Shown: positions 39,701 through 50,344 of the stretch, in pieces
How positions within the stretch are numbered: the stretch's first letter is position 1
Layout of the letters: every line of letters begins with the position of its first letter
Assembly (NCBI RefSeq): GCF_963855985.1
Contig: NC_087093.1
Location: 5,401,501-5,465,500, forward strand
DNA length: 64,000 bases
Reading direction: 5' to 3'
Origin: Ostrinia nubilalis
Lineage: Eukaryota; Arthropoda; Insecta; Lepidoptera; Crambidae
Program-made: the position numbers and the translations under genes
The notes under the pieces: model-generated
The model's database searches: none
Seen by the model: only the letters and a program-made list of their open reading frames with translations
What the model was told of the DNA's origin: nothing

Positions 39701-39832
39701 AATGTGACAGTTGTAAACAAAACTGTTTACTGGTTTGTTTTGTGGTTTTATTCGCTGGGTTATTACTAATTACTTGCTGAGGTACACATTAATGAGTATC
39801 CCGGGTCCGATAATAAAATATAAAGGATAAAA
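36796..39832. other. Non-coding stretch, nothing assigned
   Basis: No gene was recognised. A perfect palindrome TTATTTGGTACCAAATAA lies near 38285. A GC-richer island at 39425-39570 has no coding signal. Confidence 0.45.
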
Positions 39833-39998
39833 AGCCGGGTCCAGACGGACGGGTGTAACGCGTAATGGAATGTATCGTGTAATGTAATGGAAATGTATGG
39901 GCAGCACTTTACATGTCATTCTCGTAGTGCCGTCCACACGTAGAATTCGTGTTACATTACACGTAATCTTACATTACACATTACACCTGAACCCGGCT
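39833..39998. mobile_element. MITE with AGCCGGGTYCAG termini
   Basis: The left end AGCCGGGTCCAGACGG pairs with the right end CACCTGAACCCGGCT. Inner sequence on both sides is built of ATTACA/TGTAAT repeats that also pair, giving an imperfect hairpin of about 166 bp. There is no coding capacity and the superfamily is unresolved. Confidence 0.7.
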
Positions 39999-40460
39999 GA
40001 ACACGAGCCTAAGGTTAACTTCTGAAATTTAGACGACATGAGATCTGAAAAAGAAGTCATATAGGTAACCAAAGCTGAATCGTTATTCTCTTGACTTGCA
40101 AAGCAATATTGAACATAAAGATTCTAGTGAATAGGTAATAAACGTTTTACTAACCTACATAACCAATATTGAGTCACGTAGAGTCACTAAAACTGTTTCA
40201 ATTATGTCCACGTATATGGCAAAAACGTATTGTCATAAACTGACGTTGAGAAACTATCCCGTTAGTTCTAAAACTAGGGCAGTGCCTGTTGTCAAAAAGT
40301 TCCTAAAACTAGGAGATTCCGTAAATCCCGGAGTTTCTGGTTAACGAATAAACTGAGTAAATACATAATTAAACATTAGTACATCTACCTACGAACATTA
40401 TGTGACTAACACAGGAAAACAAGTGACAATGAAACTAGACTTTATTGCACTTGGTAATTT
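39999..40460. other. Non-coding stretch, nothing assigned
   Basis: Nothing recognised. Confidence 0.5.
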
Positions 40461-40516
40461 TCATCATATTTCAGCCGTAAGGCATCCACTGTTAAACATA
40501 GGCCTCCCCCAATGAC
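40461..40516 (-). mobile_element. RTE-type LINE 3' end, very short
   Basis: Minus strand: CATTGGGGGAGGCCTATG followed by a mutated Q-Q-W segment, CGGCTGAAATATGATG and a degenerate ATG tail. It matches the ends of the copies at 20194-20338 and 54744-54908. Only about 55 bp survive. Confidence 0.7.
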
Positions 40517-43196
40517 TACGAGTAGGTAAATGTGCAGCTAAAAATTACTTACATAATACGTTCATTGTCTAAGAAGGTGTAATGAAACATACTAAACGCA
40601 TATAGGTACGCGATATGTAGCGCACATTACCAAGAAATAAAAATAATATCTCCAATATAGCAGCGTTAAAGTTCTGTTACGTCTACTTATCTATTATCTG
40701 ATATTGTACTCGTAGTTCCGTGTTACTCCCGTGCAAGTGCTGACTTTGACAGAAAATGAATTTCACATGCGGGAACAAGAATCGTCTCAGTACAATCGTC
40801 TAGAATTTAAAATATGCTGAGAGCGAATCTTAGCGTTCATATTTTCAGACTTTACCTGCAGTAACTTAATTCTGTAGATAACTTTTATACTATCTATTAT
40901 TTTCGTAGTTTGACACATATTTCATTAAACATATTCTTCAGATAAAAGTTAACGGGCAATTGAATTAGAATAGTTAAGACGCGTAGGTTGCGCACTTACT
41001 GAAAATAAAAGTAAAACTAACAATACTTAGTGCTCATGCTCTACAATAACTTCTTTAGTTTTACTGGAATAATCCCAAAGGACATAAAACTGTTAAAAGT
41101 CGATACTTATATAGCTTTATATTTCGTTCCTATAACACTTACAGGAATTGAGCAACCTTTCATTCTAAGTGGACGATATTATTTGAATATCGACGTTGAC
41201 ACTTGGGGCGGTGTGATAACGACACCTTACCTACAATGTACCCTAATATGGACAAGCAGTGAGTGGGGTGGCAAAACCAGCAGTTTAGGCAAATTCGGAT
41301 TTTATTCGGTCGTTCTATTACTTTAACAGTACTATGAGTAGTACCACTATAAAGTTAGTCTTATTCTGTATTTTAACTTAACTGAAAGCTAAGTTTAGAA
41401 TTTAAAGAACGTCTGTCACTCCGCTTCCGTTGTTGGATAATATCATACGATAACGATAGATAAAGCCTTTTTCAGCAGATGAAAGAATAGGCATGGTATA
41501 GCCATACCTAATGCAAGAAATGATTTTTTCCTGGCGGCTTGGTGACCGGATTGAACCGCCACCGGTGCAGACGGAGAAGATGGTGAGTTGTCTGCACGTG
41601 AAAAGAGGTTGTCCGGCTTGCAGAAATTTATAAGAGTTACCGTTCCTTGTATTGTAATTAAAAATGTAAATAAAACAGCTCCCTCTCAATTGACACAATT
41701 TATTTTATCTCGTAAGCTCGTATACAGTTAACAATTACGATATTATAACTACTGTAATAGATAGTGCCAACCTCAAGGGATTCAGGGTCGTTAATTAGGT
41801 TCGGTTTGGTGAATATTATTGCCACTACAAATTTTTAAAACTCAGCCTAAATATTAAAAGACTCTACTAGTTAAGATAACTGCGCGATGTCAGGTCGGAA
41901 AGACTCCTACTTGAAGGATGGAAAAGTGGGTGCCTTGGAAGCCATGCGGTTATAAGCCGTTACCCTGAACGTTCCTCTCTTCTTCTGGGGTCCAACGGGT
42001 CTCGCACACTTTTAGGCTACAAGCAGCGTCCTCCACGGCCTCAAGCGCGCAGTGCCAGATGAAGCTCTTGCATCTCCTCGACAGGAAAGCGTTCAAACTC
42101 TTGCAGAGACAGAGGTTTGATGACAAGGAGGAAATGCGAAGAGATCAGCAGTTTAGAAAGGAGGAATAATTTATACGAAATGAAGAGAAATTAATATAAA
42201 TGAAATATCATAAAACGTAAAATGTTTAAACTATAAAATCCCGCATCTGAAACGAAAAATAAGAGTGTCAGCATCACATGTGGAACGTGGCATTAGGTTA
42301 TGAAAAAACCCGCAATGGGAAACAAATACTTACGAAGACTGCTCGCTAATTTGAACTTCACTCGCAGTCTTCAGCAACCCAACCCTCATCCAAATAGCAT
42401 TTAGGGAATTTCTGAAAGAAACGAACACATGAAATACCACGTACTGGAATACGAAAAATATCAATCACGAAAAATAAATAAATTCTCCGACGGGAACTTA
42501 CCTCATGTGTGTTAATTTTTAAAATATATTATGAAATTATCGTGGATGCATTCTGCATCACACGATTTGAAACACAGGGGATTACATCCCCGAAAATAAT
42601 AAAATTGCGGTTGCGCACGATCGACCAAAATTCCAAAGTGATTTGACAGCTCAACTGACAGTCGCGAGTCATTGACATCGCGATACGTTTCGTTTCGCCG
42701 CTTAAAAAAGTAAATACTAATAAAAACCATGATGAAAACAATTTCCAGAACACTGAAAATATTCTATTAAAAAATAGAATAATCAAAATAAAAACATTAG
42801 GAAATGTTTCAATAAAATATATTTGAATTGACTGAGCAAAAAGCGCCATCTATTGCAAACCACTTCTAAATCACGCCAATAGATGTCGCCAGTGGCATCC
42901 CAAATCCAAATGTCGAGTAAGAAAATCAATTTGTGAAAAACAACTGAAATGCAACGTTACACTAACCTACCTACATTTTGCTAATCTGCACTTACCTTGC
43001 TATCTTATTAGACTTAAAACAACTGACAAGACCACGCCACATAAACTATGTAGGTAGTTTGCTGAAGTAATCAAGTAGGTAAGTTCTTCTGAAAACATAG
43101 AACTGAAAATAAGCTACTCAATAAAAGTGCAGTGCTACTTATTGAGAAGCAGTGGGAGTGTTAATATTTAAAGGTATGTTCAAAAGTTTCAAACTA
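40517..43196. other. Non-coding stretch, nothing assigned
   Basis: No recognised gene. GC-richer sequence at 41540-41580 and 41930-42130 contains no domain I can name in any frame. Confidence 0.4.
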
Positions 43197-43715
43197 CACT
43201 CGGCATCAAATAAATCGCACCTCCTGCGACACTTATCAAACGTATGCATCCCCACTTCCCACCAACATTGGTAGGTACCATTTGAAAGCCTAGTTCTAAA
43301 CTTCATTTCATTAAAGGAAAGGTTTTTACCCCAAAAATGTGTCTTTACAAGGATCCAGAGTCACTTCTTCAAAAAATAGGTAGTTACGCTATAGCCATTT
43401 TTTATGACTATAAAACTGTTAAGTTGGGATTAATCGCTATCCATCTGTTAAAGAGGACACGTGAGATCTTTATTTGGTTTTATAACCATAAAAATTGGTC
43501 TAATTGATCCCAGAGGTGAGCCCAAAGTGAGGTCTATTTTCAAGTCACATTTATGGTATATGTTAATCATTTATTTAGAAATTAAATGTATTTTTCTTTA
43601 AGGATATTTATTGGGCTTTCAAATAACACCAATATTGTTGGGGTACCATGATTGTGTCAGAAGAAAATCTTTAAAGTTCGCGTCGCGGAAGGTGCGGTTT
43701 ATTTGATGTTGAGTG
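43197..43715. mobile_element. MITE-like element with CACTCRRCATCAAATAAA TIR
   Basis: The left end CACTCGGCATCAAATAAATC is inverted at the right as TTTATTTGATGTTGAGTG. Pairing continues over about 110 bp (CGCACC/GGTGCG, ACCAACATTGGTAGGTACC and its partner, GAAAGCC/GGCTTTC). TA flanks both ends (43195-43196 and 43716-43717), consistent with a TA target duplication as in Tc1/mariner elements. There is no transposase frame. Confidence 0.75.
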
Positions 43716-44746
43716 TAGTAAAAGAGCTTTTAATAGTCAACTTCTGAGAATAAGTGATATTAAGAATATAAAGAAATAGACATGTAAAGTTAGATTTTCT
43801 AAAGTAATTTTGAGAGCAATTCCGGAGCAGGTCACTATAATTTTATAGCAAGATCACTCCAACGAATATCGTAAGTCCTTTACGTTCTGGCAGGCCTGGC
43901 TCACTCCGCGCGGTACATTCGATAATGAAGAATGTTCACTAATTTTGTTTTTTAGCTTTCTGTATTCTCTGTTAAAAATAAAAAATACACGTGAAAGAAT
44001 TATTTCGATACGTCAATTAGTTTCCAAGATATTGAATTTTAAAAGTGCGGGCGGCGGCCGGCCCGCCATTTTATGCGCGTGACGTCATATTACAACGACT
44101 GGCTCATATTTGTATGGGTGGAATCTTGCAAACTGAATTAAGACCCACTTCCAGGCAACCGATTAAGCTGAAATTTCGCAAACACATGTGATTTGGATGA
44201 CCATGCAATATTATGATGACATGGAGCTGATCTGATGATGGACCTGGAAGGTGGCCATAGGAACTCTATAATAAAACGACCTAAATGCATCGAGTTTGGG
44301 CTCGTTCGTTTTGTATTGATGAGTATTTTAATTCTATATAGTAATCGGGGTCTAATGATGGAGCTGGAAGGTAATTCGCAATAAAACGACACAATCGCAT
44401 CAAGTTTGGGTTTGGTTCAAATTTAATTTCTGTGATGGGTCTGGGTGTTAATATGTATAATAAGTTTGTATTTACAAAAAAAATGTATTTAAGTATGTTT
44501 ATATCCGTTTTCTAGTGAGCGGACGCTGTGAATGTACGTCACACGGGGTCACGTGACCGTCGGCGGGACTCAATATTTAAGCGAACTTTGAATGCCTATA
44601 AAATCATAACTACTGGGTATTTTTGAATGAAATAAAAACTAATGTATTTGTAAATGTAAAAGCTTAACTGTAACATAGGTTTCAAGTGATTTTGCATACC
44701 TAGTAACATTCTCAATTACCTACAGCGAAGCGCCCCGCCGGCGGGT
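43716..44746. other. Non-coding left flank of the DIRS element
   Basis: Contains GC-rich patches (44048-44070, 44725-44746), a consensus CRE octamer TGACGTCA at 44080-44087 and the palindrome GGTCACGTGACC (E-box CACGTG) at 44547-44558. If the DIRS insertion is removed mentally, this sequence directly precedes the THAP exon at 50239, so it could hold that gene's promoter. This is inference only. Confidence 0.4.
44231..44418 (+). repeat. Two diverged copies of a repeat block of about 70 bp
   Basis: Block one (44231-44306) reads TCTGATGATGGACCTGGAAG, later ATAAAACGAC and CATCGAGTTTGGG. Block two (44351-44418) reads TCTAATGATGGAGCTGGAAG, ATAAAACGAC and CATCAAGTTTGGG. The upstream stretch, with GACATGGAGCTGATCTGATG, is remembered as common in lepidopteran genomes; the family is not known to me. 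Confidence 0.55.
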
Positions 44747-44934
44747 ATTATGCTCGTGCTTTGTCCTCGAGATTAGAAATAAGAACTATGTAGTATCACG
44801 TACGGTGATGCCAGTTTACGCTAGTATCACGTACGGTGATGCCAGTTTACGCACTGTTAGTTGAGGATATTTTTTTTTTTTTTTTTGTGGGTATCTCACT
44901 TTACATCTTATTTGACATTGGTATCCGTCGTCAG
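44747..44934 (+). repeat. Left inverted terminal repeat of the DIRS element
   Basis: Begins ATTATGCTCGTGCTTTGTCC and ends near CCGTCGTCAG. It includes a T run (about 18) and two tandem 31-bp units (44791-44821 and 44822-44852) with the near-palindromic core ATCACGTACGGTGAT. It differs from the right repeat in two short blocks near the outer end (TCGTGC versus GAGGGC, CTCGA versus GAAGA) and is otherwise almost identical. Confidence 0.9.
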
Positions 44935-45018
44935 TCACGATTCAGTGCTCTGCCAGTTCGCACTTCTTCTACTTAAATACGTACCCAGTGTTAAAAATAG
45001 TGTTTTTGTGTCGTCAAA

Positions 45019-45152
45019 ATGCCGAACGAAAAACGTCAAATGAGGATAAGGAACATTTGCTGAAGAAAATAAATAAATTGGAGCAGAAGATATGGGGTGC
45101 TGAACGTCGTTCAAGCGGTTCAACAGAAGATCATCGTTACACATTACCATAA
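45019..45152 (+). pseudogene. Gag-like start of the DIRS element, truncated
   Basis: An ATG at 45019 lies about 85 bp inside the left repeat. Its own frame stops at 45063. One base shifted, an open frame reads a charged coiled-coil-like segment (E-D-K-E-H-L-L-K-K-I-N-K-L-E-Q-K) followed by a serine-rich piece and a stop at 45150. A basic, coiled-coil-bearing N-terminus is what I expect of DIRS gag, but no diagnostic domain is present. The tandem array begins where the frame ends, so the rest of the gene was displaced or replaced. Confidence 0.4.
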
Positions 45153-46730
45153 TGCGAACAACCATCCCGGGTTGTCTCTTTATGCCAGTTGTGTTTTTTG
45201 TCTGAGGGTTTGCGGTTTAACGTTTGAGTTCTACTCCTACCCCTAATTCAGACAATTGGAAAAATCGCAAGTTCATCGCCTTCAACCAAAAGAAGAAGAA
45301 GAAGAACATCATCATTACACATTACCATAATGCGAACAACCATCCCGGGTTGTCTCTTTATGCCAGTTGTGTTTTTTGTCTGAGGGTTTGCGGTTTTACG
45401 TTTGAGTTCTACTCCTACCCCTAATTCAGACAATTGGGAAAAATCGCAAGTTCATCGCCTTCAACCAAAAGAAGAAGAAGAAGAACATCATCATTACACA
45501 TTACCATAATGCGAACAACCATCCCGGGTTGTCTCTTTATGCCAGTTGTGTTTTTTGTCTGAGGGTTTGCGGTTTAACGTTTGAGTTCTACTCCTACCCC
45601 TAATTCAGACAATTGGAAAAATCGCAAGTTCATCGCCTTCAACCAAAAGAAGAAGAAGAAGAACATCATCATTACACATACTACCATAGTGCGGGCAACC
45701 ATCCCGGGTTGTCTCCTTATGCCAGTTGTGTTTTTTGTCTGAGGGGTTGCGGTTTAACGTTTGAGTTCTACTCCTACCTCTAATTCAGACAATTAGAAAA
45801 AACGCAAGTTCATCGCCTTCAACCAAACGAAGAAGAAGACAGATGCAGTAAGTTCTATCCATTATTACACATACTACCATGGTGCGGGCAACCATACCGG
45901 GTTGTCTTCTTATGCTAGTTGTGTTTTTTGTCTGAGGGTTTGCGGTTTAACGTTCGAGTTCTACTCCTACCTCTAATTCAGACGAATACGGTAAATTATT
46001 TTTATTATAATATTATCATTACACATACTACCATATTGCGGGCAACCATACCAGGTTGTCACGTTATGCTAGTTGTGGTTTTTTGTCTGACGATTTGCGT
46101 TTTAACGTTTGAGTTATTACCTACCTCTAATTCAGATGAATACAGTAAATTCTATTTACTTAATACAATATTATCATTACACATACTACCATATTGCGGG
46201 CAACCATATCAGGTTGTCACGTTATGCTAGTTGTGGTTTTTGTCTGACGATTTGCGTTTTAACGTTTGAGTTATTACCTACCTCTAATTCAGACGAATAC
46301 AGTAAATTATATTTACTTAATACAATATTATCATTACACATACTACCATATTGCGGGCAACCGTACACGGGTTGTCACGTTATTTAATTTGTGTGGTTAT
46401 TTTTGTCTGACAGTTTGCGATATTAATATATACTTGCCTCCAAATCAGACGTTCGTAATGTAATGATTTATCTATATCTAAGGGTTTGCGGCACTAAAAA
46501 CTTTGCATTAATAACCTACTTCTAAATCAGATGTTCGAAGTTAATTATTTTTTTAAATAATAATTACCCATACTACCATACTGCGGAGCTGTGTGATTTT
46601 TATAATATGATGGTTTGCGGTATTATCAACAATACCTACCCTCTAAATCAGACGCAGAATCCTAAAAATATTACGATACTTACGGTATTGCGGGCAACTA
46701 CAACGGGTTGTAATTTTACTGTCTTACCTA
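45126..46730 (+). repeat. Tandem array of about ten units inside the DIRS element
   Basis: Units are recognised by the anchor GCRRRCAACC..GGTTGT at 45158, 45336, 45515, 45695, 45888, 46042, 46200, 46357, a degenerate one near 46583, and 46694. The first three periods are 178-180 bp and nearly identical, including a GAA microsatellite. Units six to eight are 154-158 bp, and the last ones are strongly diverged. Each unit also has GTCTGAGGGTTTGCGGTTTA and a CTACCYYTAATTCAGAC block. The CAACC/GGTTG stem is kept while its loop varies. Confidence 0.85.
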
Positions 46731-46959
46731 CTTAATTCTTCAAGTCAAGTAAGTTCAAGTCTAAGTTTTTCGGTGATAACAATTTGGCGATATTTAATTT
46801 TAAATTGATATGAACGTTAATATTACTAGGCATGCAGATAATTCGTGTTAAGTTGTTACCTACCCGCTACATATTTTAGCAGGCAGTCAAAAGGGCTGTT
46901 CCATACTGGTAAAAGTACATATCACATTAAAAAAAATGCAATAATGCATACCTACTTGT

Positions 46960-47260
46960 TTAAAAATTGGGAGTTGTCTTAATAAGACATCATTTGATGG
47001 GTTTATATCCACACTACCGGGTGGTGATATGATACACGCCAAATCGTTAGCAGGTGAAAAACCATTAGTGGCTATCGAAACATTGGACTCAGAACCCTTA
47101 GCCTCGAACCCTGCCGCCGCCGACGCTGCTGCTCTCGTTGACATCTGCGCCGCTTCCGCTGCTGCTGAAACTAGAAATCAATTAGATTCGACACCTGCAA
47201 CGCTGTTGGTCTGAAACAGCTGCGCCCCTTCATGATGAGATTGTAATATTGGTGATGATC
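46960..47260 (+). pseudogene. Possible gag fragment of the DIRS element
   Basis: A plus-strand frame running to the stop at 47214 is alanine- and acid-rich (around A-A-A-D-A-A-A-L-V-D) and GC-richer than its surroundings. Beyond the stop, another frame reads A-P-L-H-D-E-I-V and, shifted again, L-G-D-D-P, which resembles an acidic segment I associate with DIRS gag proteins. The similarity is weak and could be chance. A minus-strand 85-codon frame over the same bases has no recognised domain. Confidence 0.25.
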
Positions 47261-49697
47261 CTGTGTAGGACAAGCCTCAACACAATTACCTTAATATGAA
47301 TTTCTTATCGATGCCAATCGCATTTTCTCGACTGTCTACTAAGAATTCCTTAACAGAAAAAACGTAATTCTACTTAGACTCATTAAAGATAAGATCAATT
47401 ATTACCTACTTTGGGGCCAGCTGGCGCTGTGTGAAATTGTTAAAAGACTCATCTATTTATTTATTTATTACAAACACCGAAGATTGACGCCATGTCTTTT
47501 GATAAAAACTTTCCAAAACACGAAAAACTGCCTAGCGAACTTCAAAGTTTGGGGCTGATCTGGAATTGAATCCCAAAATCAAATCAGCAGCCACCAAAAA
47601 GTCCTTTCTTATACGAATTTAACCTTGAAGGGACTTCCCCGAAAGGCAGACAACCGATGAAAACAGAGGACTTGACCTCCTGACTTTCAAAACAGTCATC
47701 ACGTGTCATGCTCGTGAGCGCACCAGCCGCATCCAGCTCAGAACCGCAACAGTTGAATCTCGTAAAATATGTCGGTTGGCTTTTAAATTTTTACCATCAG
47801 TGGTCACTAGTAATAAGTGACTCTGTTGTACTAGGATAGAGTTATGTGATTTCAATCTCACAACCAATAATAAATGTCAGTATAAATCACATAATACATG
47901 ATTATATTCGGACATAGAAAAATTGCAATTATATCAGGCTATTCATAAACTTATATTAAGTGTCATGAAATATAGTACTCCGATGTCTCAACTACGGGAT
48001 GGGGGGCGGCGTGTTACGGGGAAACTTCTGGGGACCCATGGTCCAACATCTATTTTATTTTATTAATATTATCTAATATTAAAAACATAATATAAGAATT
48101 AATCTGCAAAGATTCCAAACATTGACCTTTCTTGGCCTAAAAGTATTTACTAAGGATCTTCAAAATTTTCAGTTTCTCAGAATGAAATTCAGTTTTGTAC
48201 ACCGCATAGGTGGCGTGCAGTTTCCCCCCACTTAACACAAATAAAAATAATTGTGGCAATGATGCGAAACTAGAAAAATCATTATAATCATCAATACACA
48301 ATGATGTGTCCTATCTAATGATCTATCTTATCTAGATAATAGCATGGTAGATACCGAATCTTGAAGAGTCCATTCAATATTAGTATGGACTCGACATTAC
48401 CAAATTCACCATTTTATTATTTTTGCATTTGGAGAACGTGGCATCGTTAATTTTGCTAAATTCGTTATCGTTATATACCCTAAATTAGATAGGTACCCTG
48501 ATGAATACGCAATTAAAATTTTAAGACAACAAGGTCAAGCTTATTTCTGCGGTTTCCTTCCTTTTTTGTATTACACATACATTGCAAAAATCACATGTGA
48601 TCAAGCGACGGGTATACTAGCAGTACCCTTATAATGTAGTCTAGCTTTGTTTCTTTAATTGGATAAAAATAAAAACGCTACATGTGTCTAAATGTCTCAT
48701 ATAAAACGAAGATTACATCTTCATCTATCTATGGATATTATATCTTCATCATTGTCTGATGATCAAGCAGTACAATAATTGTTCAAGGAAATTGTTTTAC
48801 TTTTACCATAACTATCATTCATTGAGGTATTAGATTCCACTATTTTAATAAAAAATTGTGAATTTCGATAGCTGTAATAAGCTTGTCTTTTAATTTGGCT
48901 GTCATATTGGAAACATAATCAGATATTATGGTTTCCAAAAAATTTAAAATATTGAGAAATTAGCCATTTTACTGTCATTTGTTAGTGTAATTATTACACA
49001 CATTGTTCAAACCTTCCTTATAAGCATTCAAATATTATGCATACAAATATTCAATTTAATCACGACATCGCGCCCAAGTTCACAACAATCAATCTTGGTA
49101 TTGTTTTGACAATTTATGTCATGTACAAGCATTTTGTGCAAAGTGTTGCTTACGAAATTGTTTACCGCTCTAACACCGAGCACTTAGTTTAGTCACAAGT
49201 TTAGTTCAATTAACATTGCAGGCTTGTGATATTGACACCTTGATATTCACCACTCACAGCACGAGGCATGCTGCCTCGTCTAGAGCACATACATTAGGAA
49301 TTAATCTTGATTATCAGAATTACCCCCGGTTGGAGCGTTATTTCAAATAGCTACTTTGGGCAAATTCTTTAATAGAATGCCTATTGCGTCCAGAAATAAC
49401 AATCAACATTTAATTGCCAGAAGAACCTAATACTGACAATTGATTTGGGAAACAATAATTAACTTTCCCACTTACATTATGGCTAATATAACAGCTAATT
49501 ATACTTGCCTTTAATTACTTACCCTTAATAATAATTATCAATTATACGAAAGTATTCACTCGGGTAACTACGACAGTTATGTCACACTTAATAGTAATTA
49601 TAAAACAAGCATTGTATTCTTACTAATGATTTATTATTTTTGCAAAGTAATAAACAGCTTTGTTTTTATTATCATTTCACATCAGTTCTCTCAAAAT
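47261..49697. other. DIRS interior without recognisable genes
   Basis: About 2.4 kb where autonomous DIRS elements would carry reverse transcriptase, RNase H, methyltransferase and tyrosine recombinase. I find no YxDD-like box, no recombinase R-H-R-Y pattern and no frame over about 60 codons. A TTTATTTATTTATT tract at about 47456 may be another retroposon tail. The segment looks like unrelated AT-rich filler. Confidence 0.6.
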
Positions 49698-49817
49698 CTA
49701 CATAGTTCTTATTTCTAATCTCGAGGACAAAGCACGAGCATAATTAATGATTAAACGAACTTAAAAAGTGAAGTTCTATCATAATTATGCGAGGGCTTTG
49801 TCCGAAGAGATTAGAAA
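49698..49817. repeat. DIRS internal complementary region
   Basis: Positions 49698-49744 equal the reverse complement of 44747-44793, 47 of 47. Positions 49740-49817 equal the reverse complement of 50073-50150, 78 of 78. Matching stops immediately on both sides. It therefore stores a copy of the joined ends, and in the DIRS model it serves as a bridge to rebuild full termini during circle formation. It reproduces the two small sequence differences between left and right repeats. Confidence 0.9.
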
Positions 49818-49918
49818 CCCTCCCACCCGTCTTTAACAATCATATATGTATATTATTAAAAACACAAACCCCCATATTAGTGAAATGATAAAAAATACAA
49901 ATTACTACTCCAAACTAA

Positions 49919-50150
49919 CTGACGACGGATACCAATGTCAAATAAGATGTAAAGTGAGATACCCACAAAAAAAAAAAAAAAATATCCTCAACTAACAGTG
50001 CGTAAACTGGCATCACCGTACGTGATACTAGCGTAAACTGGCATCACCGTACGTGATACTACATAGTTCTTATTTCTAATCTCTTCGGACAAAGCCCTCG
50101 CATAATTATGATAGAACTTCACTTTTTAAGTTCGTTTAATCATTAATTAT
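49919..50150 (-). repeat. Right inverted terminal repeat with 44-nt extension
   Basis: The inverse of the left repeat runs from 50106 back to 49919 and includes both 31-bp units and an A run. Bases 50107-50150 extend beyond the region shared with the left repeat and end CATTAATTAT. A one-sided extension is the normal DIRS arrangement. Confidence 0.9.
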
Positions 50151-50238
50151 ATCAGTCGAGTGTCACGCGCGCGCTCGTCAGGACGCTGGCGTGCGTTGTA
50201 GTATGATTATAATTCTATGATCGAAGTATTATTTAAAA

Positions 50239-50344
50239 ATGGACATAAAGAGAAAGAAATATTGTGCGGCGTTCGGGTGTTTAAATTCGAAAAGTAATCT
50301 ACCGGATTTATCTTTTTTTTTTCGCTTCCCAAAGATGCTGAAAG
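50239..50344 (+). CDS. First exon of a THAP zinc-finger protein (partial)
   Basis: ATG at 50239 follows an in-frame stop at 50218. The frame starts with a basic segment and then C-A-A-F-G-C, the C-x4-C pair of a THAP finger. It continues with L-N-S-K-S-N-L and D-L-S-F-F as in the first strand of the fold. Downstream, P-K-D-A-E, the usual THAP continuation, lies in a neighbouring frame, offset at a run of ten T at 50313-50322. The exon ends at AAAG|GTATGT (50345), a good splice donor. THAP domains bind DNA and occur in host regulators and in P-element-type transposases; I cannot tell which. The remaining C-x2-H half of the finger was not found downstream. The T run suggests a frameshift or a sequencing error. 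Confidence 0.65.

Larger units (their letters stand above)
44747..50150 (+). mobile_element. DIRS-type retrotransposon, apparently non-autonomous
   Basis: Inverted terminal repeats of about 188 bp bound the element: 44747-44934 and 49919-50106. The right repeat has a further 44-nt extension to 50150. Just inside the right repeat, 49698-49817 is an internal complementary region. Its first 47 nt are the exact reverse complement of the left end (44747-44793) and its last 78 nt the exact reverse complement of the right end (50073-50150). The two overlap by five bases. This layout is known from DIRS elements, which circularise and integrate by a tyrosine recombinase without target duplications. 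No reverse transcriptase, RNase H, methyltransferase or recombinase frame is visible in the 5.4 kb. Orientation is set from the position of the internal region and the gag-like start. Confidence 0.85.

Noticed and set aside
42512..42849. Overlapping hydrophobic minus-strand frames
   Set aside because: No domain, AT-rich, two competing frames over the same bases.
45224..46463. Several overlapping short frames with similar proteins
   Set aside because: They are repeated readings of the tandem units and change frame between units, so they are not genes.
46887..47144. Alanine-rich minus-strand frame inside the DIRS element
   Set aside because: It is the antisense of GC-rich triplet-like sequence on the plus strand. 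The low-complexity composition follows from the DNA, not from a protein family.
44747..50150. Interpretation as a simple long-TIR DNA transposon
   Set aside because: A TIR transposon does not explain the exact joined-end copy at 49698-49817, the one-sided extension, or the absence of a target duplication beyond the shared ATTAT.
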